Of a DNA stretch of 36,985 nucleotides, positions 28,015 to 36,985 are shown in pieces (the stretch's first letter is position 1; every line of letters begins with the position of its first letter). The DNA is taken from NCBI GenBank assembly GCA_030041045.1, contig JASHOQ010000108.1, positions 1 to 36,985 of the forward strand, in the 5' to 3' direction. The notes beneath the pieces are model-generated. The model was not told the origin of the DNA and did not search any database. It saw nothing but the letters and a program-made list of their open reading frames with translations. A program made the position numbers and the translations under genes. Source of the stretch: Acidobacteriaceae bacterium. GTDB taxonomy: Bacteria; Acidobacteriota; Terriglobia; Terriglobales; Acidobacteriaceae.

Positions 28015-30716
28015 ACGGTCGCCCTTTTCGCCGCGTGCACGCGTTTTTCAGCAAACGCTCGCTCGACGCCGAACTTGACGCCGAATTGACCGCTCACCTC
28101 GAACTGGCCATCGAGGAGAATCTGGAGCGGGGTCTTTCGCCCGGCGAAGCGCGCCGTCTGGCCTTGGCGCAGTTCGGTGGCCTTGAGCAAGCCAAAGAAA
28201 AACACCGGGAGGCGCGAGGACTCCTGCGGCTCGACATCTTCCTGCAGGACTTGAAATACACCTTCCGTACGCTGGGCCGCGACCCCGGATTCACGGTTGT
28301 CGCCGCTCTCATCCTCGCCCTCGGCATCGGCGCCAACGTGGCTGTCTTCAGCGTGGTCAACACGCTGCTGCTGCGCCCGCTGCCGTTTTCCGATGCGCAA
28401 CAACTGGTCTGGATTGCGCCGCCGCCCACCAAGTGCGGCCTCTCCTGCGCCACCTACTCCACTGACGCGTATGACGAGTTCCGCATCTACACCCACTCGT
28501 TCCAGGATGTGACCGGCTACTTCGCTTTCTCCAGCCCTGACAACCTGAACCTGACCATCGGCAACGGCGCGCCCATCCCCGCCACCGGCATTGACGTCAT
28601 CGCCAACTTTTTCTCCGTGCTCGGCGTGAAGCCCGCCATGGGCCGCCTCTTCACTCCTGCCGACGCCCTCGATGGCGCGCCGCCCGTAATCGTGCTCAGC
28701 GATGCCTGGTGGCGCCGCCAGTTCAACGCCGACCCGCAGATTGTCGGCAAAGCCTTCGACATCAGCGGCCGCCAGACTACCGTCATCGGCGTGCTTCCGC
28801 CCTCCTTCGACTTCGGCGCGGTCTTTTCGCCCGGCGCCAAAATCGATGCCATCACCCCGCTCGATCTCTACGGTCAACCGCGCGACTGGGGCAACATCGT
28901 TACGTTGATCGGCAGAATGAAGCCCGGAGTCACACTTGCGCAGGCGCGCGAAGACGCAACCGCCGCGGCGCCGCACATGTGCTGGAACAACAAATACCCG
29001 CAGTCTTGCGGCGACTATGCAAAGCGCGGAGTCGTTCCCGTTTCGCTCAAGGACTACGTCAGCGGCAAGCTGCGCCGCTCGCTCATTGTGCTCTGGTCCG
29101 CCGTCGGCCTCATCCTGCTCATCGCCTGCGTCAATCTTTCCAACCTGCTTCTGGCCCGCGCCACCGCGCGCCAGAAAGAGTTCGCCATGCGCGCCGCGCT
29201 CGGCGCCAGCCGCGGGCGCATCGTGGGCCAGTTGCTCACGGAAAGCCTCATCCTTTCCGGCATGGGCGCGCTCCTCGGCCTCCTTCTCGCTTATTTCCTC
29301 GTCTTCTGGCTTGCCCACCAGGGCGCCATCGCCCTGCCGCTCCTCGGCACGCTGCGCATCGATGGCGCAGCGCTTATGTGGACGCTTTTCATCGCCCTCG
29401 CCACCGCGTTTCTCTTTGGCGCCTTTCCCGGGCTGCGCATGGCCGGCGGCAACCTGCAGGAATCGCTCAAGGACTCCGGCCCCGGCGCGGGCCAGAGCCC
29501 AAAACATGAGCGCGTCCGTTCTGTCCTCGTGGTCACGGAGGTCGCTCTCGCCTGCGTCCTGCTCGTGGGCGCGGGCCTTCTGCTGCGCAGCTTCTTGAAA
29601 GTCCTCGACGTCGATCTCGGCTTCCAGCCCCAGCGCGCTTATGCCATCAACGTCGACATACCCAGCTCAGCCGACGATTCGAATGGTGAAACGCCGCAAG
29701 CCCGGCAGGCCGTCGCCCTGCGCCGCACCGCGTTCTTCCAGCAGGTCATCACCCAAGTCTCCCAAATCCCCGGCGTGCAAGCTGCCGGCATCTCCGACTA
29801 TTTGCCTCTCGGCCAGAATCGCGCCTGGGGAACGCCGTGGCCCAAGGGCGTCAAGGAACCCGACGCGCTGCCTGCCGGTCCGCTCGTCTACGTCGTCACG
29901 CCCGGCTATCTGCGCGCTATGGGCACGCCCCTCCGCGGCCGTGACTTCACCTGGGAGGACAGCCCCACAACGCAAAACGTCGTCATTATCAGCCAGGCTT
30001 TCGCGCAATTCCTTGCCACATACGCCCATTGGCCGAATGGGGACGCGGTCGGCCACACGATCTCGAACGGCAATCAGGACCTCACCATCATCGGCGTCGC
30101 CGCCAACGTGCATGAAGAAACCACGGAGGGCGATGCCGGATGGCAGATCTACTACCCCGAGACGCAGGCCGGTCCCATCGGCGCTGAGCTCGTCCTTCGC
30201 TCCGCTTTGCCTGCCATAGCCATCGCCAACCCTGTGCTTCACGCGATCATCCAACTCAATTTGAATCAGACAGCGGCTGAGTTTCGTCCCCTTCAGTCCT
30301 TCGTCGATCACGCCAATTCCCCCCGCCGCTTCTTTATGTTCCTCGTCTCCGCTTTTGCCGCCCTCGGCCTGCTCCTCGCCGCGCTCGGCATCTATGGCGT
30401 CATCTCCTATTCCGTCACCCGCCAGACGCAGGAGATCGGCATCCGCATGGCGCTGGGCGCCACCATGGCTCGGGTGCAGCGGCAGGTCCTCGCCGGCACT
30501 TTGCGCCTCGCGTTAACGGGAATTCTCCTCGGCGCCCTCGCATCCCTGGCCGTGGCACGGCTTATCTCTTCGCTTCTGTTTGCCACTTCGCCGTGGGATG
30601 TGGCCACCTACCTCGGCATGGCCGCCGTTCTCCTGGCAGTAGCTGTAGTCTCCGGCTATCTGCCCGCCCGGCGCGCGTCGCACATCGATCCCATGGTGGC
30701 GCTGCGCGCCAACTAG
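28011..30716 (+). CDS. ADOP-family MacB/FtsX-type ABC permease (no ATPase partner)
   Basis: The protein has 901 residues. A short N-terminal region (about 1-85) precedes two copies of the MacB-periplasmic-core plus FtsX arrangement. The first starts DLKYTFRTLGRDPGFTVVAALILALGIGANVAVFSVVN with LLRPLPF. The central membrane block is about residues 350-480, and the last FtsX block (RRFFMFLVSAFAALGLLLAALGIYGVISY ... TQEIGIRMALGA) closes the protein. This is the acidobacterial duplicated orphan permease type. No ATP-binding protein is encoded next to it, so it may use an ATPase from elsewhere or act in mechanical signalling like FtsX. A ribosome site (GAAGGAG) lies just upstream inside the PadR gene. 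It ends 4 bases before the convergent CocE-type gene. Confidence 0.93.
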   Translation: MNGRPFRRVHAFFSKRSLDAELDAELTAHLELAIEENLERGLSPGEARRLALAQFGGLEQAKEKHREARGLLRLDIFLQDLKYTFRTLGRDPGFTVVAALILALGIGANVAVFSVVNTLLLRPLPFSDAQQLVWIAPPPTKCGLSCATYSTDAYDEFRIYTHSFQDVTGYFAFSSPDNLNLTIGNGAPIPATGIDVIANFFSVLGVKPAMGRLFTPADALDGAPPVIVLSDAWWRRQFNADPQIVGKAFDISGRQTTVIGVLPPSFDFGAVFSPGAKIDAITPLDLYGQPRDWGNIVTLIGRMKPGVTLAQAREDATAAAPHMCWNNKYPQSCGDYAKRGVVPVSLKDYVSGKLRRSLIVLWSAVGLILLIACVNLSNLLLARATARQKEFAMRAALGASRGRIVGQLLTESLILSGMGALLGLLLAYFLVFWLAHQGAIALPLLGTLRIDGAALMWTLFIALATAFLFGAFPGLRMAGGNLQESLKDSGPGAGQSPKHERVRSVLVVTEVALACVLLVGAGLLLRSFLKVLDVDLGFQPQRAYAINVDIPSSADDSNGETPQARQAVALRRTAFFQQVITQVSQIPGVQAAGISDYLPLGQNRAWGTPWPKGVKEPDALPAGPLVYVVTPGYLRAMGTPLRGRDFTWEDSPTTQNVVIISQAFAQFLATYAHWPNGDAVGHTISNGNQDLTIIGVAANVHEETTEGDAGWQIYYPETQAGPIGAELVLRSALPAIAIANPVLHAIIQLNLNQTAAEFRPLQSFVDHANSPRRFFMFLVSAFAALGLLLAALGIYGVISYSVTRQTQEIGIRMALGATMARVQRQVLAGTLRLALTGILLGALASLAVARLISSLLFATSPWDVATYLGMAAVLLAVAVVSGYLPARRASHIDPMVALRAN

Positions 30717-30720
30717 CGCA

Positions 30721-32877
30721 TTACTGGACCACTGGGATCACCAGCGCCGACTGGTGCTCCGGCCCCGCATAAACCGTGATCGTCGCCGGCTTGTAATCCG
30801 CCGGCTTGGCCTTCATGATGTTGGCCACAAACGTCTGCGGATTGCGGTCGTAGAGCGGGAACCACGTGCTCTGGATCTCCACCATCACCGTGTGCCCCGC
30901 CTTGAACACATGGTCCACGTCGTGCAGGCTGAACTTGTATTCGCGGATCGCGCCCGCCTGAATCGCCGCCGGCGTCGCAAACCCGCTCAGATAACGCCCG
31001 CGGAAGATCTCCTCGTTCGTCATCAGCTCGTATCCGCGCATCGCCGGGTCGGGATCGTCCTGCGGATACTCATCAATCAGCTTCACCACCAGGTCGTTGT
31101 CCGTACCCGTGGTCGCTGCAAAAATGTCCGCCGTCACTTCGCCTGTCAGCGCCAGATCGTGCTGGAGCACCGGCAGCCGCCACACCGCCACATCCCGCCG
31201 GTAGGTGACAAACCGCTGATCCTCAGTGAGCCAGTTGTACCACTGCGAATTGTCGCTGTACGTCGGCTGGATCGGCCTTCGCCGGTAGGGAACCGGGTTC
31301 GCCGGATCGCTCACGTAGCGGGTCTCGGCATCGCTCGCCGCCGCGCTCCAGCTCAGCGTTCCGCTTCCGTCGAGATAAAGCCGCGTTGGCATCGAATCCC
31401 GCGGCGGAAGCTGCGTATAGTATTTCCAGGTATTCGAGCCGGTCTGAAAGCTGGCTGTGTTCTCGAGCGCGAAGCCTGAGGCATCTGTCCCCGGCGCGTC
31501 CTTCAGATAATGCGCGAAAAACTTGGCTTCGATATTGGTGCGGAACTCCGTCCCGATCGGCTCGCCAAAATCCAGGTTCCCCATGTGCTGCGAAGAGGAC
31601 GACCAGTATCCGTGCCGCCACGGCCCCAGCACCAGAAAGTTCTCGTGCTTGCTGTCATGCGGCTCCAGCTTGGCATACACTTCCTGCGGACCCCACATGT
31701 CTTCCTGGTCGTAATAGCCGCCTACGGTGAGCGTCGGCACCGTCACTGCGGTCAGCCACTGCTCCACCGCGCGCGAGCTCCATTCGCTGTCGTAGGCCGG
31801 GTGCTCCAGGAAAAGCTTCCACGTCGGCAGGTCCCGTGTCCCCGACTGCTTCACGTCTTCCTGAAACGACCCTCGCTGGAGAAAGTAATCGAAACCATCT
31901 TCCGGCTGGCCGCTCGCGTCCGTGCCGTAGGTCACCTCCGTCGTCTCTTTGCTTGATTCCATCCCCAGCACGTAGTCGTATCCGTAGCTCTGGCGAAACG
32001 CGCCGTTATGAAAGAAGTCGTCGCCCATCCACACGTCGATCATCGGCGCCTGCGGCGAAATCGCCTTCACCGCCGGGTTGGGGTCAATGCCGGCCATCAT
32101 GGCCAGAAAACCGGGATAGCTCGTTCCCATCACGCCCACGCGCCCGTTGTTACCGGGCAGGTGTTTCACCAGCCAGTCCACGGTGTCGTATGCATCCGTG
32201 CTCTCGTCCACCGCCTTGGGGTTGCGATGATCGCCCAGTGGCCGCATCATCACAAATTTTCCCTGGCTCTTGAATCGCCCGCGGATGTCCTCGTACACAA
32301 AAATGTAGCCCGCACGCGCCAGCTCCGCCCGCTGCTTGAAAATCGATGCGCGGTCGGTCGCGTCCACGCCGTACGGCGTCCGGTCGAGAAGGATGGGCAG
32401 CGGCGTGGCGATGTCGGCAGGCGTGAGAATCACCGCGTGCAGCTTCACGCCGTCGCGCATCGGAATCATCGCCTCGCTTCTCTTGTAATCGTGGAAGACG
32501 TGCCGCACGGCCTCGCCGGTGCGCGCATAGACCACCGTCGGCTGGGCCAGAAACACCAGCCCCGTCGCGCGGCCCTGGTCGCCCAGGGTGAACTGCACCA
32601 GCGCCTTGTTCGACCCCACCTGAAACACTGATCCTGAAACCGGAGTTAGCTCCGTCGGCACGTCGCGCGCCGACTCGATCATCAGCGCCTCACCCTGGAC
32701 GTAGATGTCGTACGGAAGACCCGGATCGGCCTGATCGGCATAATCGCCGGCAAGCACGTTGTAAGATGCAGTCGGCTCGACTGCCTGGGCCGGCAGCTGC
32801 GCATCTCCGGCGGGGAAAGCTGCTCCAAGGATGAATGCAAAGATGGCGACGATCAGGGCGCGGCGGGGAAGAAACAC
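30721..32877 (-). CDS. Secreted CocE/NonD (peptidase S15-type) hydrolase
   Basis: The protein has 718 residues. The GTG at 32877 is preferred because it opens a good signal peptide (FLPRRALIVAIFAFILGAAFPAG) after GAGG. The longer frame to 32982 overlaps the transporter gene by 64 bases. The alpha/beta-hydrolase domain follows an added N-terminal region. Ser253 in GTSYPG, Asp390 in GYYDQED and His422 in WRHG form the expected catalytic triad. The C-terminal jelly-roll domain of X-Pro dipeptidyl peptidases follows (VDHVFKAGHTVMVEIQSTWFPLYDRNPQ). It would hydrolyse a peptide or ester in the periplasm. The actual substrate of this family varies, so esterase, acyl-peptidase and amidase roles are all possible. 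Confidence 0.88.
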   Translation of the reverse strand: MFLPRRALIVAIFAFILGAAFPAGDAQLPAQAVEPTASYNVLAGDYADQADPGLPYDIYVQGEALMIESARDVPTELTPVSGSVFQVGSNKALVQFTLGDQGRATGLVFLAQPTVVYARTGEAVRHVFHDYKRSEAMIPMRDGVKLHAVILTPADIATPLPILLDRTPYGVDATDRASIFKQRAELARAGYIFVYEDIRGRFKSQGKFVMMRPLGDHRNPKAVDESTDAYDTVDWLVKHLPGNNGRVGVMGTSYPGFLAMMAGIDPNPAVKAISPQAPMIDVWMGDDFFHNGAFRQSYGYDYVLGMESSKETTEVTYGTDASGQPEDGFDYFLQRGSFQEDVKQSGTRDLPTWKLFLEHPAYDSEWSSRAVEQWLTAVTVPTLTVGGYYDQEDMWGPQEVYAKLEPHDSKHENFLVLGPWRHGYWSSSSQHMGNLDFGEPIGTEFRTNIEAKFFAHYLKDAPGTDASGFALENTASFQTGSNTWKYYTQLPPRDSMPTRLYLDGSGTLSWSAAASDAETRYVSDPANPVPYRRRPIQPTYSDNSQWYNWLTEDQRFVTYRRDVAVWRLPVLQHDLALTGEVTADIFAATTGTDNDLVVKLIDEYPQDDPDPAMRGYELMTNEEIFRGRYLSGFATPAAIQAGAIREYKFSLHDVDHVFKAGHTVMVEIQSTWFPLYDRNPQTFVANIMKAKPADYKPATITVYAGPEHQSALVIPVVQ

Positions 32878-32918
32878 TCGAGGGAACCTCTTCGCATTCA
32901 GCTTAATGCACCCGCCCC

Positions 32919-33884
32919 CTAATGCACGTGTCCATGCGGATGCTCCTGGCTTCCCGCCATCTCCTCCGGCGGCACCACGCACCCCTCCAGCTCGCCGCAG
33001 CCGATGTGCTCAAACTGGATGGTCGTATGGCTGATGTGGAAGTGCGCGCGCAGCAGATGATTCAGCTTGGTCAGAATGCACGCGCTCTCCGACGGGGGAA
33101 TGTCGGAGATGGTCACATGGCAAGCCAGCGCGCGCGACTGCGAGCCCAGGCTCCAGATGTGCAGGTCATGCACATTGATGACGCCCTCCACGGCTTCCAT
33201 CCCCGCGCGAATCTCGCCGATCCGGCAATCCCGCGGCGTGCCTTCGAGCAAAATGTTCAAGGTCTCGCGCACAATGCCCGCGCTCGACCACACAATCAGC
33301 GCGGCAATCAGCAGCGAAAGCGTTGGATCGATCCAGTTCCGCCCCGTAAACAGGATGCCCGCCCCGCCGGCAATCACCGCCGCTGTCGAAAGCGTGTCGC
33401 CGGCCATGTGCAGGAAGGCCGAGCGCAGGTTTACGTCGCGGGCCACGCCCCAGAGCAGCGCCGCAATCGCGCCGTTCATGGCTACGCCTGCCGCGGCCAC
33501 GATCATCATCAGTCGCGGCTGCACCAGCACCGGATGCGAGAGCCGATGCACGGCCTCCACGCCGATCCACAATGCGATTGCGATCAGCGTGGCCGCGTTC
33601 ACGAACGCCGCCAGCACGCCGGTCCGCTGGTAGCCAAAGGTCTTTGAGTCGTCCGCAGGCCGCGCCTGGAAGTAAACTGCCGCAAAGCTCAACAGCAGCG
33701 CCAGAAAATCCGAAACGTTATGCCCTGATTCGGAGAGCAGCGCCAGCGAGTGCGCCCTGAGCCCGGCCACGAACGTAACCACCACGTACGCCAGCGTGGC
33801 CGCCAGCGAAAGGCGCAGCACCGTGGTTGTTCGCTTTGCGGTCCGTCTTGCGCCCGCTGCGGCCGGCGTCGCATGGACATGCAT
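32919..33884 (-). CDS. Cation diffusion facilitator (CzcD-type) metal exporter
   Basis: The protein has 321 residues with about six membrane helices. HNVSD and HMAGD carry the paired His/Asp metal-site motifs in helices 2 and 5, as in zinc, cobalt and cadmium exporters. The N-terminus is MHVHATPAAAG. The C-terminal cytoplasmic domain (about 200-300) has the usual compact regulatory fold (INVHDLHIWSLGSQSRALACHVTI). The C-terminus ends in a histidine-rich tail (PHGHVH) that may bind metal. It exports divalent metals in exchange for protons. ATG 33884 has only a weak ribosome site. The CocE-type gene lies directly downstream with about 40 bases between the chosen start and this stop. Metal specificity is not certain. 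Confidence 0.9.
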   Translation of the reverse strand: MHVHATPAAAGARRTAKRTTTVLRLSLAATLAYVVVTFVAGLRAHSLALLSESGHNVSDFLALLLSFAAVYFQARPADDSKTFGYQRTGVLAAFVNAATLIAIALWIGVEAVHRLSHPVLVQPRLMMIVAAAGVAMNGAIAALLWGVARDVNLRSAFLHMAGDTLSTAAVIAGGAGILFTGRNWIDPTLSLLIAALIVWSSAGIVRETLNILLEGTPRDCRIGEIRAGMEAVEGVINVHDLHIWSLGSQSRALACHVTISDIPPSESACILTKLNHLLRAHFHISHTTIQFEHIGCGELEGCVVPPEEMAGSQEHPHGHVH

Positions 33885-33950
33885 CTTCTAAGTCTACCGG
33901 GGATGGGTATCCGGCGCCAGTTTGCGGTAGCCGGATAGTTTGGATCTGCT

Positions 33951-34030
33951 TTGAAAGGGCACGGCTTCAGCCGTGCCGTGAAGAGCCAAAATAAATGGGG
34001 GCTTTAGCCCCCGAGGGAAGATTCTTTCAA
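33951..34030. repeat. Double-hairpin intergenic repeat (acidobacterial REP-like element)
   Basis: Two near-perfect palindromes stand side by side: GGCACGGCT/AGCCGTGCC (33958-33977) and GGGGGCT/AGCCCCC (33997-34012). An outer pair TTGAAAG (33951-33957) and CTTTCAA (34024-34030) encloses both, so the RNA or single strand can fold as a three-stem structure. Such cGGCTTCAGCCg and GGGGCTTTAGCCCC hairpins are familiar from acidobacterial intergenic regions. Function is unknown, perhaps transcript end or stability. It also supplies the stop codon of the next gene. Confidence 0.75.
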
Positions 34031-34363
34031 GCTGACCCACCGCCCCAGTTTGCGCCCGCGCTGATGCGTCACCGCCCTGACAAGCCGGGAGCGTCTTTCC
34101 CCGGTCTCGCGCCAGGAGTGAATCAGCCGTCCCACACACGCTATGGCAGCGAAGACGAATGCGACCGCTCCCATGGACGCAACTGGCCCGCCGCGAAATC
34201 GCAGCCAGATCCAGCCAAACCAGATCGCGCAGAGAACGAAAGCAATCACCGAGTACAGGGAGTAGAAATTTCTGAGCCGTCTGTAGGCAAGCGCGCCCGA
34301 CGCGGCAATTGAGACGGCAGCGATTGCTGCGATCACAGAACCTCGATAATGGACGTCGCTCAT
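34004..34363 (-). CDS. Small membrane protein of unknown function
   Basis: The protein has 119 residues with about three hydrophobic helices (IAAIAAVSIAASGALAY, VIAFVLCAIWFGWIWL and VAFVFAAIACVGRLI) and a basic C-terminal tail. The start overlaps the stop of the gene in front of it by four bases (ATGA, 34360-34363), which supports both as real and co-translated. Its last codons and its TAA stop lie inside the hairpin repeat, so the C-terminus (about the last 10 residues) may be an accident of repeat insertion. I recognise no family. Confidence 0.6.
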   Translation of the reverse strand: MSDVHYRGSVIAAIAAVSIAASGALAYRRLRNFYSLYSVIAFVLCAIWFGWIWLRFRGGPVASMGAVAFVFAAIACVGRLIHSWRETGERRSRLVRAVTHQRGRKLGRWVSLKESSLGG

Positions 34364-34827
34364 CCCCGTCCCGGCCGCGCCTGTCCCACATCCAGCGCGT
34401 TCCGCTCTTCAACGATGGGAAATCGCGGCAGACCGTTGCGCAGCCCGCTCCATCCCTCCGCCACCACAATACTATTCTGCGGATTGCCGGGCTGGTAACG
34501 TACCGTGCACGGAAACCCGGCCCGCACCTGCGCCACATCCACCACGCCGCCCAACTGCGTAATGTCCTGCGTACACTCGTAGTCCACGCCGCCGATCCGG
34601 TAGCTGAACAGCAACATCTTCAGCATGCGCCCATCCTCGGCCGGCACATCGCAGATGTCGAGCAGCATCCCGTCCACCAGCCGCCCCCACTGCACCAGCG
34701 TTCGCCGCCGGTTCAGCTCCAGCTCCTCCGGCGTGGGGCGCTTGCGCAGCGCCATCCACGCGCCCACTGCGGCCAACGCGGTAACAGCGGTCACGCCGGC
34801 CGTGATCTCCCACGCAGTTTTGTTCAT
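34360..34827 (-). CDS. Membrane-anchored DUF3592-like protein
   Basis: The protein has 155 residues. ATG 34827 is chosen because GAGG lies about 9 bases upstream. The ATG at 34836 is too close to that site and the frame start at 34953 has none. One membrane segment ([20 protein letters not shown], about 7-26) anchors it. The outer part ([27 protein letters not shown] and [14 protein letters not shown]) resembles DUF3592, a family of small membrane-bound domains with no known activity. It overlaps the downstream small membrane protein by four bases, forming a two-gene unit. Confidence 0.65.
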   Translation of the reverse strand: MNKTAWEITAGVTAVTALAAVGAWMALRKRPTPEELELNRRRTLVQWGRLVDGMLLDICDVPAEDGRMLKMLLFSYRIGGVDYECTQDITQLGGVVDVAQVRAGFPCTVRYQPGNPQNSIVVAEGWSGLRNGLPRFPIVEERNALDVGQARPGRG

Positions 34828-35032
34828 CAGGGTCATTCCTCGGGAACCTGCATTGGAGTTTGCCTGCTTCCAGCATACCGCAGGTTGCATTGTGCCTGCC
34901 CAATCCCGTTCCGGCAGCCGGGACCGGCGCGCAACCGTCACAGCCGCGCTCAATCAAACGGGAACGGTACGCGCTTCAGCCCTGGAAAACATAGGCTTCG
35001 GGTCCGCAACCCGCCCCTCTCTCTGGATGCCC

Positions 35033-35038
35033 TATACT
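35033..35038 (+). promoter_or_regulatory. Candidate -10 box for the hslV operon
   Basis: TATACT lies 46 bases before the hslV start codon, giving a leader of about 40 bases. No clear -35 box stands at the right distance, so this is a weak call. Confidence 0.3.
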
Positions 35039-35083
35039 CAAGTCTGCATCGCGGCGTTTTTGCTTTTCCCGCGGAGGTTTTTC

Positions 35084-35656
35084 TTGGTTTTGGACGGCAG
35101 CAGTTCCGGCAATCGGCCAGCCCGCCTGCGCTCCACCACGGTCATCTGCGTGCGCCGCAACGGCGATGTGGTGATGGCCGCCGACGGCCAGGTCACCCTC
35201 GGCGATCACGTGCTCAAGCACTCCGCGCGCAAGATGCGCCGCCTTTATCAGGACAGGATCCTCGCCGGATTCGCCGGCTCCACGGCCGACGCTTTCAATC
35301 TTTTTACCCGCTTTGAAACCAAGCTGGAGCAGCACGCCGGCAACCTCAACCGCGCCGCCGTGGAGCTGGCCAAGGACTGGCGCACCGACAAGATGCTGCG
35401 CAACCTTGAGGCCTTGCTCCTGGTCGCGGACAAGGATCACACTTTCTTGATCTCCGGCTCCGGCGACGTCATCGATCCCGACGAGCCTCTGGCCGCCATC
35501 GGCTCCGGCGGCAGTTACGCCACCGCCGCCGCCCGCGCCCTCATGGAAAACACCGCCTTGAGCGCCCGCGAAATCGCCGAAAAATCCATGAAGATCGCCG
35601 CCGACATCTGCATCTATACCAATGACCACGTGACCTTCGAGGAGTTGAAGAGCTAG
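35084..35656 (+). CDS. hslV: ATP-dependent protease proteolytic subunit HslV
   Basis: The protein has 190 residues and is the peptidase of the HslVU complex. The start is TTG 35084, six bases after GGAGG (35073-35077). No ATG or GTG lies between it and the catalytic region. The active Thr is Thr18 in [14 protein letters not shown], aligned with Thr1 of other HslV proteins, so a 17-residue leader must be removed. [43 protein letters not shown] and [16 protein letters not shown] are conserved family blocks. Two genes later comes hslU, the ATPase partner. Heat-shock control is usual but no heat-shock promoter is visible. Confidence 0.97.
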   Translation: MVLDGSSSGNRPARLRSTTVICVRRNGDVVMAADGQVTLGDHVLKHSARKMRRLYQDRILAGFAGSTADAFNLFTRFETKLEQHAGNLNRAAVELAKDWRTDKMLRNLEALLLVADKDHTFLISGSGDVIDPDEPLAAIGSGGSYATAAARALMENTALSAREIAEKSMKIAADICIYTNDHVTFEELKS

Positions 35657-35683
35657 GCGTCGACGCCGGCTCGTCCAAACGCC

Positions 35684-36112
35684 ATGGCAGGATATTCCGG
35701 TACACCGCTGCTCAAGAAACTCGGCATTCAAGAGGGGCACCGGGTCCTCCTGCGCAACACTCCGGACAAGCTGCCGGCCGAGTTGACGGAATACGCGAAA
35801 ACGCGTCAAAAAAACAACCTCGACGTCGCCCTTCTCTTCGCCAAATCCTCCGCAGAGTTCCAGGCCGGCTTCGCGCTGCTGACAAAAGCCATCAAGCCCG
35901 ACGGCGCCATTTGGGTCGCGTGGCCCAAGAAGTCCTCCGGCGTCAAGACCGACCTGACTGAAGACGCGATTCGCAACCAGGCGTTGCAGACGCCGCTCGT
36001 CGATGTGAAAGTCTGCGCCATCGACGAAATCTGGTCAGGGCTGAAGCTGGTCATTCGAAAGGAACATCGTGTGGCCGTTCAGCGTAAGACAGCCTCTCAC
36101 GGCAGAGATTGA
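35684..36112 (+). CDS. DUF3052-family protein between hslV and hslU
   Basis: The protein has 142 residues. MAGYSGTPLLKKLGIQEGHRVLL and the central LLTKAIKPDGAIWVAWPKKSSGVKTDLTEDAIR match DUF3052, a widespread small cytoplasmic family with no settled function. It begins 28 bases after hslV with no obvious ribosome site and ends 21 bases before hslU, so the three genes are likely one operon. Its position suggests a role in stress or protein quality control, but this is inferred from context only. Confidence 0.88.
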   Translation: MAGYSGTPLLKKLGIQEGHRVLLRNTPDKLPAELTEYAKTRQKNNLDVALLFAKSSAEFQAGFALLTKAIKPDGAIWVAWPKKSSGVKTDLTEDAIRNQALQTPLVDVKVCAIDEIWSGLKLVIRKEHRVAVQRKTASHGRD

Positions 36113-36133
36113 TCACCCACCACAGGAAACCGA

Positions 36134-36985
<852 letters not shown>

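Noticed and set aside
27924..29507. 527-residue minus-strand frame across the permease
   Set aside because: It is antisense to a clear ADOP permease, and its composition (Gly, Ala, Glu-rich) is that of a shadow frame.
32878..32982. Longer N-terminus for the CocE-type hydrolase
   Set aside because: It overlaps the transporter gene by 64 bases and would place the signal peptide internally.
34309..35316. 335-residue plus-strand frame
   Set aside because: It crosses the DUF3592-like gene in antisense and hslV in the wrong frame.

Overview
The window looks like a chromosomal segment of an Acidobacteriota genome, probably class Terriglobia. This rests on several family-level signs: two roughly 1,200-residue Oar-like TonB-dependent-receptor-type proteins with an N-terminal carboxypeptidase-regulatory-like domain, a PadR regulator overlapping a MacB/FtsX-type permease that has no ATPase (the acidobacterial ADOP arrangement), a membrane protein with an N-terminal domain typical of acidobacteria, high G+C, and a GC-rich double-hairpin intergenic repeat. 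I saw no rRNA, tRNA, CRISPR array, insertion sequence or phage gene.

Layout. (a) 496-3820, plus strand: a membrane-anchored protein with a DNA-binding-like N-terminus, then a Tat-exported glycosidase-like protein. (b) 3859-8991, minus strand: an Oar-like outer-membrane receptor followed by a Tat-exported DUF362 protein. (c) 9490-23753: a glycan-utilisation locus. A secreted alpha/alpha-barrel glycosidase-like protein (minus) diverges from a Tat-exported sulfatase (plus). Next come a Tat-exported alkaline-phosphatase-fold protein coupled to an unrecognised 400-residue protein, a GH35/DUF5597-type beta-galactosidase, a sodium:solute symporter, a convergent LacI-type regulator, and a second Oar-like receptor. 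(d) 23892-25298: a secreted TPR protein behind a strong hairpin terminator. (e) 25433-27381, minus: the housekeeping pair prfA-prmC. (f) 27640-30716: the PadR/ADOP permease operon. (g) 30721-34827, minus: a CocE-type hydrolase, a CDF metal transporter and two small membrane proteins. (h) 35084 to the right edge: hslV - DUF3052 - hslU, with hslU cut by the window end.

How it may work together. In regions b and c, receptors would bring glycan fragments across the outer membrane, Tat-exported enzymes (glycosidases, sulfatase, phosphatase-like) would trim them in the periplasm, and the symporter would import the product. The most notable regulatory signal is a CpG-centred palindrome of LacI type that occurs just upstream of the beta-galactosidase gene (15344-15359) and again in the leader of the second receptor (19973-19988). 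A second LacI-type palindrome overlaps the -35 box of that receptor's promoter (19920-19933). This suggests the adjacent LacI protein controls both units. The sulfatase points to a sulfated glycan substrate, but the actual substrate cannot be read from sequence.

Limits: all domain assignments come from reading motifs, not from searches. Substrate assignments, start sites without a clear ribosome binding site, and all promoters are inferences.
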